NCBI GenBank assembly: GCA_030530775.1
Contig: JAUMUG010000004.1
Coordinates: 126,990 to 190,989 of the forward strand
Source: Lautropia sp.
GTDB taxonomy: Bacteria > Pseudomonadota > Gammaproteobacteria > Burkholderiales > Burkholderiaceae_E
Length of the DNA stretch: 64,000 bases
Direction of reading: 5' to 3'
Under the pieces are notes generated by a model. That model was not told the DNA's origin. It saw only the letters and a list, made by a program, of their open reading frames with translations, and did not search any database. Below are positions 16,753 through 26,481 of this stretch, piece after piece (position 1 is the stretch's first letter; each line of letters begins with the position of its first letter). Made by a program: the position numbers and the translations under genes.

Positions 16753-16805
16753 TGATGACCAGAGCCAGTGGGCCGACGAGTACGCAAGCATAGAAAGGTA
16801 GAGCC

Positions 16806-17543
16806 ATGGATCGGATGATTTATCTGTCGATGAGCGGCGCCAAAGCGCTGATCGAGCGGCAGGACGCCTTGAGCCACAATCTCGCCAACTCGGCGACCGA
16901 CGGTTTCCGGGCCGATCTGATGACGGCACGTGCGGTGCCGATCCGTCAGGAGGGTACGGCGACGACGCGGGTGTTCAACGTCGAGACCAGTACCAGTTTC
17001 AACCCGGACTCGGGTCCGATCCGTCAGACTGGCAATCCCTTCGATCTGGCTGTGCGTGATCGCGGCTGGTTCGCGGTGCAGGCGGCCGATGGCGCCGAAG
17101 CCTATACCCGTGACGGTGGTATGGTGGTGGACGAAACCGGGACGCTGCGTACCCGTCGCGGGCACGTGGTGATGGGCGATGGGGGGCCGATCACGATTCC
17201 GAACGGTGCCGAGGTGAGCGTGGCCGATGATGGAACCGTGGTGACGCAGATCGGCAAGCAGCGGCCGACCCAGGCAGGCAGGCTGAAGCTGGTCGATCCA
17301 CCGGCGGCCGATCTGAAGAAAGGCGCCGATGGCCTGATGAGGATGCAGGATGGCTCGGATGCGCCGGCCGACGATACGGTTCGGGTGGTTCAGGGCGCGG
17401 TCGAAGGCAGCAATGTGAATGTGGTGGAGTCGATGGTGGGCATGATCGAGGTGGCCCGCCAGTTTGAAATGCAGATGAAGCTGTTGCAGAACGCCGAAGC
17501 CAACGAGCAGCGTGCAACCCAGCTTCTGTCGATCAGATCGTGA
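16806..17543 (+). CDS. flgF: Flagellar basal-body rod protein FlgF
   Basis: FlgF, 245 residues, is a distal-proximal rod junction subunit. It begins [20 protein letters not shown], typical for FlgF rather than FlgG. It contains [17 protein letters not shown] in the middle, and the C-terminal motif [20 protein letters not shown]. Only ten bases separate its stop from the flgG start, so the two are probably co-translated. Confidence 0.96.
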   Translation: MDRMIYLSMSGAKALIERQDALSHNLANSATDGFRADLMTARAVPIRQEGTATTRVFNVETSTSFNPDSGPIRQTGNPFDLAVRDRGWFAVQAADGAEAYTRDGGMVVDETGTLRTRRGHVVMGDGGPITIPNGAEVSVADDGTVVTQIGKQRPTQAGRLKLVDPPAADLKKGADGLMRMQDGSDAPADDTVRVVQGAVEGSNVNVVESMVGMIEVARQFEMQMKLLQNAEANEQRATQLLSIRS

Positions 17544-17553
17544 GGATACCGAG

Positions 17554-18336
17554 ATGATTCGTTCGCTTTGGATTGCAAAAACCGGCCTGGATGCGCAGCA
17601 GACACAGATGGATGTGATCTCGCACAACTTGGCCAACGTCAGTACCACGGGTTACAAGCGCTCGCAGGCGGTGTTCGAGGATCTGATCTATCAGAACCTG
17701 CGCCAGGTGGGCGCCGACTCTTCGTCGGACACCAAGCTGCCGACCGGCCTCCAGTTGGGTACCGGGGTGAAGCCGGTGGCGACTTCGCGATTGTTCACGC
17801 AGGGCAACCTGCAGCAGACCAGCAACAGTTTCGATATCGCCATCAGTGGGCACGGGTTCTTTCAGCTGCAGATGCCCGACGGTACGACCGGCTACACTCG
17901 CGACGGCACTTTCCATCCGGACGCCAACGGTCAGCTGGTCAACAACAATGGTATTCCTCTGTCACCGCCGATCACCATTCCGGCCGGCACCACCGATATG
18001 ACCATTGCCAACGACGGCACGGTGACGGTGACCATCGCCGGCCAGACCGGTGTGACCGAAATCGGCCAGATTCAGCTGGCCAATTTCCAGAATCCGGCCG
18101 GTCTCGACCCGCGCGGGCAGAATATTTTCTATGAAACCGATGTGTCGGGTAATGCCGTGGCTGGTGCACCCGGGCAGAACGGACTCGGGCTGTTGCAGCA
18201 GGGCTATCTGGAAACCTCGAACGTCAACGTGGTCGAGGAACTCGTTTCGATGATCCAGACCCAGCGCGCCTATGAGATCAATTCCAAGGCGATCCAGACT
18301 TCGGATCAGATGCTGGCGCGTGTGTCGCAGCTTTGA
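17554..18336 (+). CDS. flgG: Flagellar distal rod protein FlgG
   Basis: FlgG, 260 residues, the standard length, forms the distal rod. It begins [20 protein letters not shown], followed by the [17 protein letters not shown] motif. It ends with the [20 protein letters not shown] motif. The frame is open from 17512 inside flgF, but the ATG at 17554 gives the family N-terminus. A 268-base gap follows before the flgH start chosen here. Confidence 0.97.
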   Translation: MIRSLWIAKTGLDAQQTQMDVISHNLANVSTTGYKRSQAVFEDLIYQNLRQVGADSSSDTKLPTGLQLGTGVKPVATSRLFTQGNLQQTSNSFDIAISGHGFFQLQMPDGTTGYTRDGTFHPDANGQLVNNNGIPLSPPITIPAGTTDMTIANDGTVTVTIAGQTGVTEIGQIQLANFQNPAGLDPRGQNIFYETDVSGNAVAGAPGQNGLGLLQQGYLETSNVNVVEELVSMIQTQRAYEINSKAIQTSDQMLARVSQL

Positions 18337-18604
18337 AGCCGGCGGTTCTGAGCACGCCCCGGCCATGGCCGGTCGATCGAATGGGCCATGCGAACGGGGC
18401 GGGGCATACTGAAATCATGAAGGTGAATGGACGTGGCCGGTGGCGATGAATGCAGGAGTCCGATGGATGAACGAGCTGGTCGACATGATGATAAGGCAGC
18501 AAATCAATGATTTGACGATGGTTGGGATGACCGTGGGGGAGAGGGAAATTCCTCGCCGGCAGTCGTCCGATCGCGCAGGCGGCAGAACATCAGCTCGGGC
18601 ATCC

Positions 18605-19282
18605 ATGCGGCTGTCGATGATCGGACTGATGGCCCTGTGGCTGGTCGGTTGCTCGACGGTGCTACCTCCGAAGGCACAGATCGATACGCCGGTGGTGGAC
18701 CAGAACCGGCTGGCTTCGTTGCGGGCGCGACCCGCTCCGCAGGCCAACGGTTCGATATTTCAGGCGGCTGCGCATCGCGGCATGTTCGAGGACCGGCGTG
18801 CCAGCCAGCCCGGCGATATGCTGACCATCCTGATCGAAGAGCGGATGGTCGCCAAGCAGGCATCCAACAGCAGTGTCGATCGAAAGGGCAGTGGCAGTGC
18901 CAAGTTCGGCGCCTTGCCATTCACCGGGGCTCGTACCCTGGGCAAGCTGGGTCTGGATGCCAGTTCCTCCAACAGCTTCGAGGGCAAGGGTGCCTCGAAC
19001 AACGAAAATCAGTTCTCCGGCACGATTACCGTGACCGTGGTCGAGGTGCTGCCCAACGGCAATCTGGTGGTCAGTGGCGACAAGCAGCTCGGTGTGAACC
19101 AGGGGGTCGAGACTCTGAAATTCGCCGGGGTGGTGGATCCGAGCACGATTCTGCCGGGTAACACGGTCAGCTCGACTCAGGTGGCGGATGCGCGGATGCA
19201 GGTACGCGGCCATGGTGACATCGACAAGGCGCAGACCACCGGTTGGTTGACGCGCTTTTTCCTGTCGATCATGCCGATTTGA
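18605..19282 (+). CDS. flgH: Flagellar L-ring lipoprotein FlgH
   Basis: FlgH forms the outer-membrane L-ring. With the ATG at 18605 it is 225 residues and begins with a lipoprotein signal whose lipobox is LVGC (Cys at residue 17). The frame is open back to 18440, but that extension would place 55 polar residues before the signal and is rejected. Family motifs include DMLTILIEERMVAKQ and the C-terminal GWLTRFFLSIMPI. No clear ribosome site precedes the chosen start. Confidence 0.93.
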   Translation: MRLSMIGLMALWLVGCSTVLPPKAQIDTPVVDQNRLASLRARPAPQANGSIFQAAAHRGMFEDRRASQPGDMLTILIEERMVAKQASNSSVDRKGSGSAKFGALPFTGARTLGKLGLDASSSNSFEGKGASNNENQFSGTITVTVVEVLPNGNLVVSGDKQLGVNQGVETLKFAGVVDPSTILPGNTVSSTQVADARMQVRGHGDIDKAQTTGWLTRFFLSIMPI

Positions 19283-19508
19283 ACGATCTGAAACGGAACG
19301 AAGGGTTTTGAATGAGCCGTCCGTTCCCATCGTCGGGTCTGTGGCGACAGGAAAGAACAACGTCAACGGGCCATGGTGAGGAACTGTCAATGTTGCTCCG
19401 GCATGCAACGACGGGCACGAACCAGGGCTGCTGCGGCCATCTGAACTGCTCCGGAAACGGCATACGAGGTGCCCGGCAGGGTGCAGACACACGATGCGAG
19501 GGGTTTCA

Positions 19509-20669
19509 ATGAATCACAGAAAAATGAATGAACTGCCGGCCGTGCGCGCGCTGATGAGTGTGCTGCTGTGCCTGTCGGTCGGCTTCGGCGTTGGCATCGG
19601 GCCCGTGAAGGCAGAGCGGCTGAAGGAAGTGGCCTCGATTCAGGGGGTACGCACCAACCAGCTGCTGGGTTATGGCTTGATGGTGGGCCTGGACGGCACC
19701 GGTGACCAGACGACACAGGCACCGTTCACGGCGCAGAGTATGAAGTCGTTGCTCTCGCAGCTGGGTATTCAGTTGCCGCCGGGCACCACACCGCAGCTGA
19801 AGAATTCGGCCGCGGTGATCGTGACGGCGCAGTTGCCGGCCTTTGCGCAGCCGGGGCAGATGATCGATGTGACGGTGTCGTCGGTGGGCAATGCCAAGAG
19901 TCTGCGTGGCGGCACGCTGTTGCTGACGCCGTTGCGGGGGGTCGATGGCCAGGTCTATGCGGTGGCGCAGGGCAATGTGGTGGTGGGCGGTGCCGGCGCT
20001 TCGGCCGGAGGCAGCAAGGTGCAGATCAATCATCTGAGCGCCGGGCGGATTCCTGCCGGTGCCACGGTGGAGCGGGTGGTGCCCAACGATACGTTGGCCG
20101 GCGATTCGATCCGTATCGAGATGAACCGTACCGATTTCACCAGTGTTCGGCTGGTGACGGAGGCGATCAACCAGCGGATGCGCAGTGTGCCGGGCGCTGA
20201 CGGTCGGCCGGCCGTGGCACTGGATGCCCGGGTGATCGAGGTGCCGCTGCCACGCAATCCCGCGCACCGGGTGGGCTTTCTGGCCGAGCTGGAGTCAATG
20301 GATGTGACGTTGGCCAATGCACCCGCCAAGGTGATCATCAATGCCCGGACCGGTTCCGTCGTGATGAATCAGGCGGTGAGTCTGGCGCCGAGCGCGGTGG
20401 CGCACGGCAATCTGTCGGTCACGGTGTCTTCGACGCCGCTCGTCAGCCAGCCGGCGCCATTGTCTCAAGGTCAGACGGTGGCGGCCGAAATGGCGGATAT
20501 AACCGTCCGGCAGGAGGGCGGGGCCGTGATGATGTTGCAGAAAGCGGCCCAGCTGAAGGATGTGGTCGGCGCGCTGAACTCGCTGGGCGCCAATCCGCAG
20601 GATCTGATCGCGATTCTGCAGGCGCTGCAGGCTGCGGGCAGCTTGAAGGCGGAACTGGAGATCATTTGA
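19509..20669 (+). CDS. flgI: Flagellar P-ring protein FlgI
   Basis: FlgI, 386 residues from the ATG at 19509, assembles the periplasmic P-ring with help from FlgA. A signal peptide of about 35 residues ends near GPVKA, giving a mature start ERLKEVASIQGVRTNQLLGY that is typical of the family. The C-terminal LKDVVGALNSLGANPQDLIA segment is also typical. An earlier in-frame ATG lies at 19494; GAGGGG just before 19509 favours the later one. flgJ follows one base after the stop. Confidence 0.96.
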   Translation: MNHRKMNELPAVRALMSVLLCLSVGFGVGIGPVKAERLKEVASIQGVRTNQLLGYGLMVGLDGTGDQTTQAPFTAQSMKSLLSQLGIQLPPGTTPQLKNSAAVIVTAQLPAFAQPGQMIDVTVSSVGNAKSLRGGTLLLTPLRGVDGQVYAVAQGNVVVGGAGASAGGSKVQINHLSAGRIPAGATVERVVPNDTLAGDSIRIEMNRTDFTSVRLVTEAINQRMRSVPGADGRPAVALDARVIEVPLPRNPAHRVGFLAELESMDVTLANAPAKVIINARTGSVVMNQAVSLAPSAVAHGNLSVTVSSTPLVSQPAPLSQGQTVAAEMADITVRQEGGAVMMLQKAAQLKDVVGALNSLGANPQDLIAILQALQAAGSLKAELEII

Positions 20670-20670
20670 G

Positions 20671-21705
20671 GTGTCTGTACTGTCGAACAACTCGATCCAT
20701 GCCCCGGGGGCACACGTCGCCAGCATGCAGGGCTTGGCCATCGACGGCCGGGCGCTGGATGGACTGCGTACGGCCGCACCGGGTGATCGTGCGGCGATCC
20801 GCCGGGTGGCCGAGCAGTTCGAGGCGCTGTTCATGCAGCAGCTGCTCAAGAGCATGCGTGCTGCGGTGCCCAAAAGTGGCATGTTCGACGGTCCGGGCAT
20901 GGATATCTACAACAGTATGCTCGACAGTCAGCTGGCTTCGGGCGCCACCGGCGGGCCGGGCGGGCTGGCCGAGATGATCGAGCGTCGACTGTCGGGCAAT
21001 CCGGCCGGGCCGCTCGAGGCCGATGGCCGGCGCACTGTGTCGGCCGATTCGCCATTTACGCCGCAACCGGCGCACAGTGGCTCGGTGCAAGCGCTGCGGG
21101 CGTCATATGACAGGTCGGCGAATCATAAAGGACTCGATGCTGCCGCACCCGGGATTGCGCCGGCAGCAGGCCGTCAGGTGCAGGACGCCGGTGTGGTCGG
21201 TTCGGATGGCCGGGAGCAGGGCGGCCAACTGGGGCCGGTGCAGACCGCCTTTGTGGAACGGATGTGGCCGCACGCCAGGGCCGTGCAGCGTCGGACCGGC
21301 ATTCCGGCAGCCTGGGTGGTGGCGCAGGCGGCACTGGAATCAGGCTGGGGGCGGCGCGATATTCGGGATGCGGATGGCAACCCGAGTCACAACCTGTTCG
21401 GCATCAAGGCCGGTGCCGGCTGGAAGGGCAGGACGGTGGCCGCACTGACGACTGAGTATGCAAACGGGGTGGCCCGCAAGTCGGTCGAGCAGTTCCGTCG
21501 CTATGACAGTTATGCCGACGCGTTCGAGGATTGGGCCAGGCTGATGACGGCCAATCCGCGTTACCGGCAGGTGATGCAGGCCGGCACCGCAGCCGAGTTT
21601 GCACGGGGGCTGGAGCGGGGCGGCTATGCCACTGATCCGGCCTATGGACAGAAGCTGCTACGCACCATCGGCACTTTGTCGAAGTCGGTGGCTGCCACCT
21701 CATGA
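20671..21705 (+). CDS. flgJ: Flagellar rod assembly muramidase FlgJ
   Basis: FlgJ is a two-domain protein, 344 residues. The N-terminal rod-capping domain includes EQFEALFMQQLLKSMRAA near residues 49-66. A variable linker follows (about 115-190). The C-terminal glucosaminidase domain opens a hole in peptidoglycan and has the catalytic glutamate in AALESGWG near residue 220. It starts with GTG one base after flgI. It keeps both domains, unlike single-domain FlgJ proteins of some bacteria. Confidence 0.95.
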   Translation: MSVLSNNSIHAPGAHVASMQGLAIDGRALDGLRTAAPGDRAAIRRVAEQFEALFMQQLLKSMRAAVPKSGMFDGPGMDIYNSMLDSQLASGATGGPGGLAEMIERRLSGNPAGPLEADGRRTVSADSPFTPQPAHSGSVQALRASYDRSANHKGLDAAAPGIAPAAGRQVQDAGVVGSDGREQGGQLGPVQTAFVERMWPHARAVQRRTGIPAAWVVAQAALESGWGRRDIRDADGNPSHNLFGIKAGAGWKGRTVAALTTEYANGVARKSVEQFRRYDSYADAFEDWARLMTANPRYRQVMQAGTAAEFARGLERGGYATDPAYGQKLLRTIGTLSKSVAATS

Positions 21706-21729
21706 CAAACAGGGAAGGGTGATCGACAG

Positions 21730-23610
21730 ATGGCTGGACTCATCGGAATCGGACAGAGTGCACTGGCTGCGGCTTATACGCAGCTTCAGACCGCTGGGCA
21801 CAACATTGCCAATGTGCACACCCCGGGCTATGTGCGCCAGGAGGTGCTGCTGGCGACGGCCCCGGGCCAGTATCACGGCAGTGGCTACATCGGCAACGGT
21901 GTCAATGTGACGGATATCCGTCGCAACTATGATCAGTTCATGGCGCAGGAAGTGACGCGCAACACGGCGCTGGCCGGTGCGGATTCGGCACGCACGCGCT
22001 GGTTGGAGCAAGTCGACCAGTTGTTGGCCGATACCGGTAGTGGTATCGGCGCGGGGATCGACGAGTTCCGCTCGGCGCTGGCCGATCTGGTCAACACCCC
22101 GGGCGATGACAGCGCCCGCACCGTGATCGTGCATCGTGCCGATGAGCTGGCACGGCGTTTTGCCGACACGGCCGATGCACTGGAGCGGATGAACACCGAC
22201 ACCAACCGACAGATCGAAGAGGCCGCCAAGTACGTCAATATCCGTTTGAACGATATTGCGCGGCTGAACCAGCAGATCACCGAGGCCAAGGTCAACGGGC
22301 ATGAGCCCAACGATCTGCTGGATCAGCGCGATGCGCTGATCGACGAGGTGGCATCCAAGATTCAGGTCAGCCGCGATGCGCAGGCCGATGGCTCGGTGGA
22401 TGTGTATACGGCTGGCGGCCATTCGCTGGTGCTGTCGAACAGGGCAGGGCAGCTGGTGTTGGACCCGGGCAGTGACGATCCGTCACGGCCGGAGCTGGCG
22501 TTGGATGTGCATGGCCAGCGGCTGGCCCTCAACGGTGGTGCGATCGGTTCGGGCGAAATCGCCGGTCTGATGCGCTTTCGGGATCAGGATCTGTTGACGA
22601 CGCAGACACGGTTGGGTCAGCTGGCCGCTTCTTTTGCGGGGGCCTACAACGAGCAGCAGGCGCTGGGAGTGGATGCCAACGGCAACGTCGGGCAGGCGAT
22701 GTTCACGACCGGCTCGCCGCGGGTTCTGTCTGGAGCCAACAACACTGGCGATCTCGAACTGACGGTGACGGTCGATGATGCGCAGAAGCTGAAGGCTGCC
22801 GATTACCGGCTTTCCTTCGATGGCGGCATCTATCGCATCGAGAGCCTGGTGAGCAGGGAATCACAGGAGTTTGCTCAGTTGCCGGATACGTTCGAGGGCC
22901 TGAAACTGACGGTCGACGGGGGCGCGATGGCTGCCGGTGATGTGATCAAGATTCAATCGGGCTCGGCCTTTGCCGGCCGGATGAGCAGCAATCTGACGGT
23001 GGGCGGACAGGTGGCGGCGGCCTATGCGCTGTCGGCCGCAGCCGGCAGCACCAATGCCGGCAATGTGCGGGTGGCCAGCTTCCGCCAGCAGACGCCGGAT
23101 GCCAATTCGACCGAGCCGGTGACCGTGACGTTCACTGCTCCGGACCGCTACAGCATCAGTGGCACCGGGACGGGTGATCTGGTCGACCAGGAATATCGGC
23201 CGGGCCAACCGATCACGGCCAATGGCTGGAGCCTGGTGCTGGACGGCACGCCGCAGGCCGGTGATACGGTGCAGCTGGGCAGTTTCGTGCCGCCGACCCG
23301 GGGCAACGGCAATGCGCGTGACATGGCTCAGCTGCCGGATGCCAAGCTGGTGGACGGGTCTTCTTTCAATGAATCCTATGCTGCGTTGCTGTCCGATGTC
23401 GGCAGCCGGACGCTGCAGTCGAAGACCGCCAGCAAGGCCGCCACCGCGATGCTGGAAGGTTCGAAGGCCGTGGTGGCCAAGAGCAGTGGTGTCAATCTGG
23501 ACGAGGAGGCGGCACGCTTGCTGCAATACCGGCAGGCGTATCAAGCGGCGGCCAAGGTGATTCAGACCGCCGATGAGATGTTCAATTCGATTCTGGCGTT
23601 GGCGAGGTAA
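21730..23610 (+). CDS. flgK: Flagellar hook-filament junction protein FlgK
   Basis: FlgK (HAP1), 626 residues, joins hook to filament. It opens with LIGIGQSALAAAYTQLQTAG and HNIANVHTPGYVRQ, and ends with VNLDEEAARLLQYRQAYQAA, both diagnostic. The central region is variable. flgL follows after two bases. Export is expected to need the FlgN-type chaperone encoded on the opposite strand of the island. Confidence 0.96.
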   Translation: MAGLIGIGQSALAAAYTQLQTAGHNIANVHTPGYVRQEVLLATAPGQYHGSGYIGNGVNVTDIRRNYDQFMAQEVTRNTALAGADSARTRWLEQVDQLLADTGSGIGAGIDEFRSALADLVNTPGDDSARTVIVHRADELARRFADTADALERMNTDTNRQIEEAAKYVNIRLNDIARLNQQITEAKVNGHEPNDLLDQRDALIDEVASKIQVSRDAQADGSVDVYTAGGHSLVLSNRAGQLVLDPGSDDPSRPELALDVHGQRLALNGGAIGSGEIAGLMRFRDQDLLTTQTRLGQLAASFAGAYNEQQALGVDANGNVGQAMFTTGSPRVLSGANNTGDLELTVTVDDAQKLKAADYRLSFDGGIYRIESLVSRESQEFAQLPDTFEGLKLTVDGGAMAAGDVIKIQSGSAFAGRMSSNLTVGGQVAAAYALSAAAGSTNAGNVRVASFRQQTPDANSTEPVTVTFTAPDRYSISGTGTGDLVDQEYRPGQPITANGWSLVLDGTPQAGDTVQLGSFVPPTRGNGNARDMAQLPDAKLVDGSSFNESYAALLSDVGSRTLQSKTASKAATAMLEGSKAVVAKSSGVNLDEEAARLLQYRQAYQAAAKVIQTADEMFNSILALAR

Positions 23611-23612
23611 GC

Positions 23613-24521
23613 ATGAGGATTGCAACCAATCAATATCGTAATCAGGCGGTGTCGTCCATGCTGGAGCATCAGTCCGAGCTGGCCCGCCTGCAGGAGCAGG
23701 CTTCCACTGGTCACCGGGTGAATCGGGCCAGCGATGATCCGCTGGCGGTGGCCGAAGCCGAGCGTCTGCGCTCGGCTCAGGCGCGGCTCGACATCGAGAA
23801 GCGAATGATGTCGTATGCCAGGAATCTGATGGCGCAGAGCGAGGGTGTGTTGGACAACGCCATCCTGTCGGTGCAGAGTGCCCGGGATACCATCATCGAA
23901 TCCGGTAACGCGATCCGCAGCGAAAGCGACCGCAAGTCGCTGGCCGAGAAGATCAGTGCGCTGCGCAATGAGCTGTTGACGCTGGCCAATCATCAGGACC
24001 ACGAAGGCGGTTATTTGTTCGGTGGGCCGGGGGCCGACCGACAGCCTTTCTCGCCGACGCAGGCTCCGGCCTATCAGGTGGCGCCTGGTGAGAGGCAGAC
24101 CGGTTTGAATGTGTCTTTCCTGGTGTCTCTGGATGGAAGCAAGGTTTTCGGCGGCTTTGGTGCCGATGGTCAGCAGACCATCTTCCAGGAGCTGGACGAG
24201 GTCATCGGCGCGCTGGAAGACCCGAACATCGGCCAGGACCGGCTGATGGGTACATTGCAGGAAGGCATGAGGTCCGTCGATCAGACGCTGAACCGGATGA
24301 ACACGGCGCGCTCCTCGCTGGGAGAGCAGATGCGCATTCTGGATTCGCGCGAGCGGGTGATCGGCTCGGGTGAGTTGAGCACGGCTCGACGTCGTTCGGA
24401 GCTGATGGATACCGATTATGCCTCGGTACTGTCCGATACTCAGTCGCGTACAGTCGCATTGCAGGCGGCGATGCAGACTTATACGCAGGTCTCGCAGTTG
24501 TCGCTGTTCAACTATTTGTGA
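23613..24521 (+). CDS. flgL: Flagellar hook-filament junction protein FlgL
   Basis: FlgL (HAP3), 302 residues, is the second junction protein. The flagellin-like N-terminus RIATNQYRNQAVSSMLEHQS and the ASTGHRVNRASDDPLAVAEA motif are visible. The C-terminal helix (SVLSDTQSRTVALQAAMQTY) closes the D0 domain. It is the last structural gene of the island; no fli genes or flagellin gene appear in this window. Confidence 0.95.
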   Translation: MRIATNQYRNQAVSSMLEHQSELARLQEQASTGHRVNRASDDPLAVAEAERLRSAQARLDIEKRMMSYARNLMAQSEGVLDNAILSVQSARDTIIESGNAIRSESDRKSLAEKISALRNELLTLANHQDHEGGYLFGGPGADRQPFSPTQAPAYQVAPGERQTGLNVSFLVSLDGSKVFGGFGADGQQTIFQELDEVIGALEDPNIGQDRLMGTLQEGMRSVDQTLNRMNTARSSLGEQMRILDSRERVIGSGELSTARRRSELMDTDYASVLSDTQSRTVALQAAMQTYTQVSQLSLFNYL

Positions 24522-24642
24522 TCCATGTGATCTGTGATCGTGCCTCTGGCATGGGCGGGGTGAGGGCGAGGTGGCACCGGTGGGCCACCGAAGCCGATGG
24601 GAAGTGTGTTTTGGTGGTTGTGCGTCTTAGGGGACTTTCCTG

Positions 24643-25827
24643 ATGTCTTTGTCCAATCTGCTGATTGGCTATGGACCATTGATCGATCGGGATCGCAGGG
24701 TCTTGGCTTTGCAACTGCGGTTCTCGACGCTGGATGGAAAGATTGTGCGCCTGTCGTCGCTGTATCGGATGGTGGCGGAAGGTCGGCCCATTCAGGCGCA
24801 GACGCTGCTGATATCGGCACCCTGGGCGGAGTTCGACGAAGGTATGGCCGAGCTCGAGCCCGTTCCCGGTCTGTGGCTCGAGGTGCCTGCCTATCTGGCC
24901 GAACGTCCCGAGAATGAAGCCGTCCTGCTGGGCCTGCACGAGCGGGGCATGGGGCTTGTGCTGCAGGGCAGGCCGACCGAGCGCCTGCCGGAAATGCTGC
25001 TGCCGGTGTTCCGGCTGGCCCTGGTGGACGTCACCGAGGACCGTCGTCGGCGCAGCGGCGGCACGCGCAGCCCGTTGATGGCCGGCGGTATGCGCCGCGG
25101 CATTGCGGCCGTGCAGAGTGGTGTCACCAGCGTGGCGGCGATGGAGCAGGCCTTCGGCCTGGGAGCCTATGCGGTCTCGGGATGGGTGATGCCGGAAACC
25201 CGGCCGGGCGACACGGTGGTGGGCAGCGCCGATTTCAACGGTGTGCTGCAGCTCCTTGAAATGGTCGATCGGGACGCGCCGCTGTCGGACATCGATGCAG
25301 TGATCCGGCAGGAACCGGAAATCGCTTTCCGGCTGTTGCAGCATATCGATTCGGTCGGTTTCGGTCTTTCGGTGCCGGTACAGAATTTTCAGCATGCCGT
25401 GATGTTTCTCGGCTATCAGGGGCTGCGCCGCTGGCTGTCGCTGATGCTGGTCAGCGTCAGCCCGGACGAGAACCGCCGGCCGCTGATGCTGGCTTCCGTT
25501 CGCCGCGGTCTGATCCTGGAGTGCCTGGCAGGCCGGGACGCCGATCGTGATGTGCGCGAAAAGATGTTCCTGCTCGGTGTGTTCTCGTTGTTGGACAAGG
25601 CGCTGGGTCAATCCTTCGAACGGTTGCTGTCCCAGGTGCCGGTGCCCGATGTGGTGGGCGAGGCACTGGTTCAGCGCACCGGTCCCTATGCAGCGATGCT
25701 GGATATCGTCGAATCGATCGAGAAGGGGCCAGATCGCAAGCTGCCGGATTATCTGGAGGCCTGCCACATCAGCCTGGGCGAATGCAACGCGGCCATCCTG
25801 TCGTCACTGGCGACGGCAACGCTGTGA
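24643..25827 (+). CDS. EAL-HDOD signalling protein with degenerate EAL domain
   Basis: This 394-residue protein pairs a shortened, N-terminal EAL-type domain (about residues 5-195) with a C-terminal HDOD domain (about 200-390, including SVPVQNFQHAVMFLGYQGLR). It resembles the YuxH/CdgJ class. The EAL signature glutamate is missing: the start reads IDRDRRVLALQLRF where active enzymes have an E-x-L motif. I therefore infer that it no longer cleaves cyclic di-GMP and may act by protein contact. Its position directly after flgL suggests a role in motility control. Its start is set by the first family-like residues. Confidence 0.8.
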   Translation: MSLSNLLIGYGPLIDRDRRVLALQLRFSTLDGKIVRLSSLYRMVAEGRPIQAQTLLISAPWAEFDEGMAELEPVPGLWLEVPAYLAERPENEAVLLGLHERGMGLVLQGRPTERLPEMLLPVFRLALVDVTEDRRRRSGGTRSPLMAGGMRRGIAAVQSGVTSVAAMEQAFGLGAYAVSGWVMPETRPGDTVVGSADFNGVLQLLEMVDRDAPLSDIDAVIRQEPEIAFRLLQHIDSVGFGLSVPVQNFQHAVMFLGYQGLRRWLSLMLVSVSPDENRRPLMLASVRRGLILECLAGRDADRDVREKMFLLGVFSLLDKALGQSFERLLSQVPVPDVVGEALVQRTGPYAAMLDIVESIEKGPDRKLPDYLEACHISLGECNAAILSSLATATL

Positions 25828-25855
25828 GAACGGTCGGGGCCGTTCTTCCCCTTTT
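25827..25855 (+). terminator. Possible terminator after the EAL-HDOD gene
   Basis: A perfect seven-base-pair hairpin (AGAACGG/CCGTTCT, arms 25827-25833 and 25840-25846) overlaps the stop codon region and is followed by a pyrimidine-rich stretch, TCCCCTTTTG. The T run is interrupted, so efficiency is uncertain. Confidence 0.4.
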
Positions 25856-26420
25856 GCGCGTCATCTCCGCGGCCCGGGCGTCCTGCCGCGGTTCATGATT
25901 CATATTCATACTTGCCCGCCCACGATTGATTTCCCCCTCCCTTAGCGTTCCCGAAGACACGGTAGATGGATGCTGGGAATCTGGCTTTCGACCGAGCCGC
26001 AAAGAATGTTGCATCGCACAAGCATTGGGTTCGTGCAATGCCACGAGCGTTGGACGTTTTGACGATCTTGGGCTGAGGTTTGCGCTGGCTGCTTGCCTGC
26101 CCATTGTGGAAGGAATGCGGCTCTGCTGAATCACTGCTCTCGAGTGCTGCGTTTTTTCCAAGTCACAGTTGCGGAATAGCGACGCGATGTATGTGTTTTT
26201 AAACCTGGGTTCGTAACGATTCTCGGGTAGTTTTGTTGTGCAAATGAAACATTTTGAGCTCCTTGTCGAACGGTTGTAAATGGCTGCCAATCGGCAGTGT
26301 GAGAGTCGAGGCGCTTGCACACTGGCTTTGACGGTTGCCTGCTCGGAATGAGCGGTCGAAAAGCTCGGAACGAGGCGGGCACAAACTTGATATGGCGCTA
26401 TAGGCTGATCGGGTAAGGTG
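25856..26420. other. Gene-free interval before pbpG-like gene
   Basis: About 560 bases without a convincing gene; base composition is visibly less GC-rich than the flanks. Minus-strand open frames here have no motif or codon pattern that I trust. It could hold a degraded gene or an untranslated RNA, but I see no specific evidence for either. Confidence 0.35.
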
Positions 26421-26450
26421 TTGAATTAGCTCTATATTGGCCGTTAGAAT
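26421..26450 (+). promoter_or_regulatory. Possible sigma-70 promoter of the D,D-endopeptidase gene
   Basis: TTGAAT at 26421-26426, an 18-base spacer, and TAGAAT at 26445-26450. Transcription starting near 26457 would exclude the TTG start at 26437 and supports the ATG at 26482. Confidence 0.42.
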
Positions 26451-26481
26451 CCGTCGCGTGAAAGGGGAGGTCTCGGTAGGT

